Origin: an uncultured bacterium
GTDB taxonomy: Bacteria > Hydrogenedentota > Hydrogenedentia > Hydrogenedentales > SLHB01
Direction: 5' to 3'
Assembly: GCA_937928585.1 (NCBI GenBank)
Contig: CALEZK010000530.1
Span: forward strand, 1 to 5,923
Length of the DNA stretch: 5,923 bases
Shown: positions 5,484 through 5,923 of the stretch, piece after piece
Layout of the letters: every line of letters begins with the position of its first letter
Position numbering within the stretch: position 1 is the first letter of the stretch
Translations under genes and position numbers: made by a program
The notes under the pieces: model-generated
Told to the model about the DNA's origin: nothing
The model's database searches: none
Seen by the model: only the letters and a program-made list of their open reading frames with translations

Positions 5484-5923
5484 AAATCGCACCGCCTGTT
5501 GCCGTCGGTTGCGCTGCGAATCGCTTGTATCGATAGTAGGCGGCGCATGCGCCTTCCCCCGAAACCATGGGCGCGCCCAAGGGCCGTTCCGGTGTGCAAT
5601 GCACGCCAAATGCCGGACACTCATGCGGCAGTTTCGCCCCCTTCAGGATTTCCCCGCTGATGCACGCTGTTGATTCGACGGCGGAAACCTCCGCCACGTC
5701 GAAGCGCGACGCAGCGTCGAACGCATCAAATGGCGCACGAAGTGCAAATCCGCTTTGCGGAATCTCGCCGAGTCCTCGCCAGGAACGGTCCGTGACTTCA
5801 AATACGGCGCGCAGCAGCTTCTGCGCGGATGGATTACCGAGGCGGGAAACCGATCGCGAGTACTGATTCTCGACTTCCGCCCGGCCTTCTTCGATCTGCG
5901 TAACACAGAGCAGTATGCCGTGC
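5476..5923 (-). CDS. hypD: HypD, C-terminal part (NiFe-hydrogenase maturation)
   Basis: The 3' end of hypD enters from the right edge; 148 residues are visible, with the 5' part outside the window. HypD is an Fe-S protein that, with HypC, holds the iron atom while its two CN and one CO ligands are added before transfer to the hydrogenase large subunit. Recognisable segments are EEGRAEVENQYSR, WRGLGEIPQSGFALR, CISGEILKG, HECPAFGVHCTPERPLG and GEGACAAYYRY, all at the positions expected for the HypD C-terminal region. Cys codons at 5664, 5619, 5598 and 5547 (first base on the - strand) remain for the [4Fe-4S] cluster region. Two positions that are often Cys in relatives are changed: CxCG reads CISG (Ser at 5658), and GxCMVS reads GAPMVS (Pro at 5571). 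After YYRYKRF there is a short 14-residue tail. hypE follows with an 8-bp overlap. Confidence 0.95.
   Translation of the reverse strand, partial: HGILLCVTQIEEGRAEVENQYSRSVSRLGNPSAQKLLRAVFEVTDRSWRGLGEIPQSGFALRAPFDAFDAASRFDVAEVSAVESTACISGEILKGAKLPHECPAFGVHCTPERPLGAPMVSGEGACAAYYRYKRFAAQPTATGGAICE
5491..5497 (-). promoter_or_regulatory. Ribosome binding site favouring the GTG start of hypE
   Basis: On the - strand AGGCGGT, one mismatch from AGGAGGT, is followed after 7 nt by GTG at 5483. The best candidate before the alternative ATG at 5441 (AGAGG) is about 14 nt away, which is too far for a good site. This favours the GTG start. Confidence 0.5.

Noticed and set aside
5643..5906. 87-residue minus-strand frame near the right edge
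   Set aside because: It is out of frame with HypD, whose motifs are continuous from 5922 to 5479 in another frame; the product is Arg/Ser-rich with no motif.

Overview
The window holds most of an rnf operon on the + strand and the end of a hyp (NiFe-hydrogenase maturation) operon on the - strand. The two sets converge tail to tail with only 20 bp between them. No RNA gene, mobile element, CRISPR array or long repeat was seen, and gene density is nearly 100 %. The sequence is moderately GC-rich and uses ATG/GTG starts with good Shine-Dalgarno sites. It looks like a chromosomal fragment of a free-living, at least facultatively anaerobic bacterium. The gene order C-D-G-E-A differs from the gammaproteobacterial A-B-C-D-G-E order and, with rnfB presumed upstream, resembles B-C-D-G-E-A clusters known from Bacteroidetes and similar lineages. 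A plant-type ferredoxin-NADP reductase relative follows. I cannot name the phylum; a PVC/Hydrogenedentes/Planctomycetes-like lineage is only a guess.

Part 1 of the layout (1-4404, +): 3' end of rnfC, rnfD, rnfG, rnfE, rnfA, a 66-residue cysteine-rich single-pass membrane protein, and a plant-type FNR. Neighbouring genes overlap by 1-11 bp or are 3 bp apart, so they are almost certainly one transcript. Rnf is the membrane complex that moves electrons between reduced ferredoxin and NAD+ while moving Na+ or H+ across the inner membrane. The FNR would link the same ferredoxin (or flavodoxin) pool to a pyridine nucleotide. The small protein lies directly after rnfA. Its layout (one N-terminal membrane helix, then a cluster of four Cys) recalls NqrM, the maturation factor needed for the iron centre between NqrD and NqrE, the homologues of RnfE and RnfA. 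This is the most interesting item in the window.

Part 2 of the layout (4425-5923, -): hypE (complete, probable GTG start overlapping the end of hypD) and the C-terminal 148 residues of hypD. HypE and HypD make and assemble the Fe(CN)2CO group of NiFe hydrogenases, so the organism very probably has a NiFe hydrogenase elsewhere. Next to Rnf and FNR, this gives a picture of H2, ferredoxin, NAD(H) and possibly NADP(H) metabolism, although the two operons are on opposite strands and need not be co-regulated.
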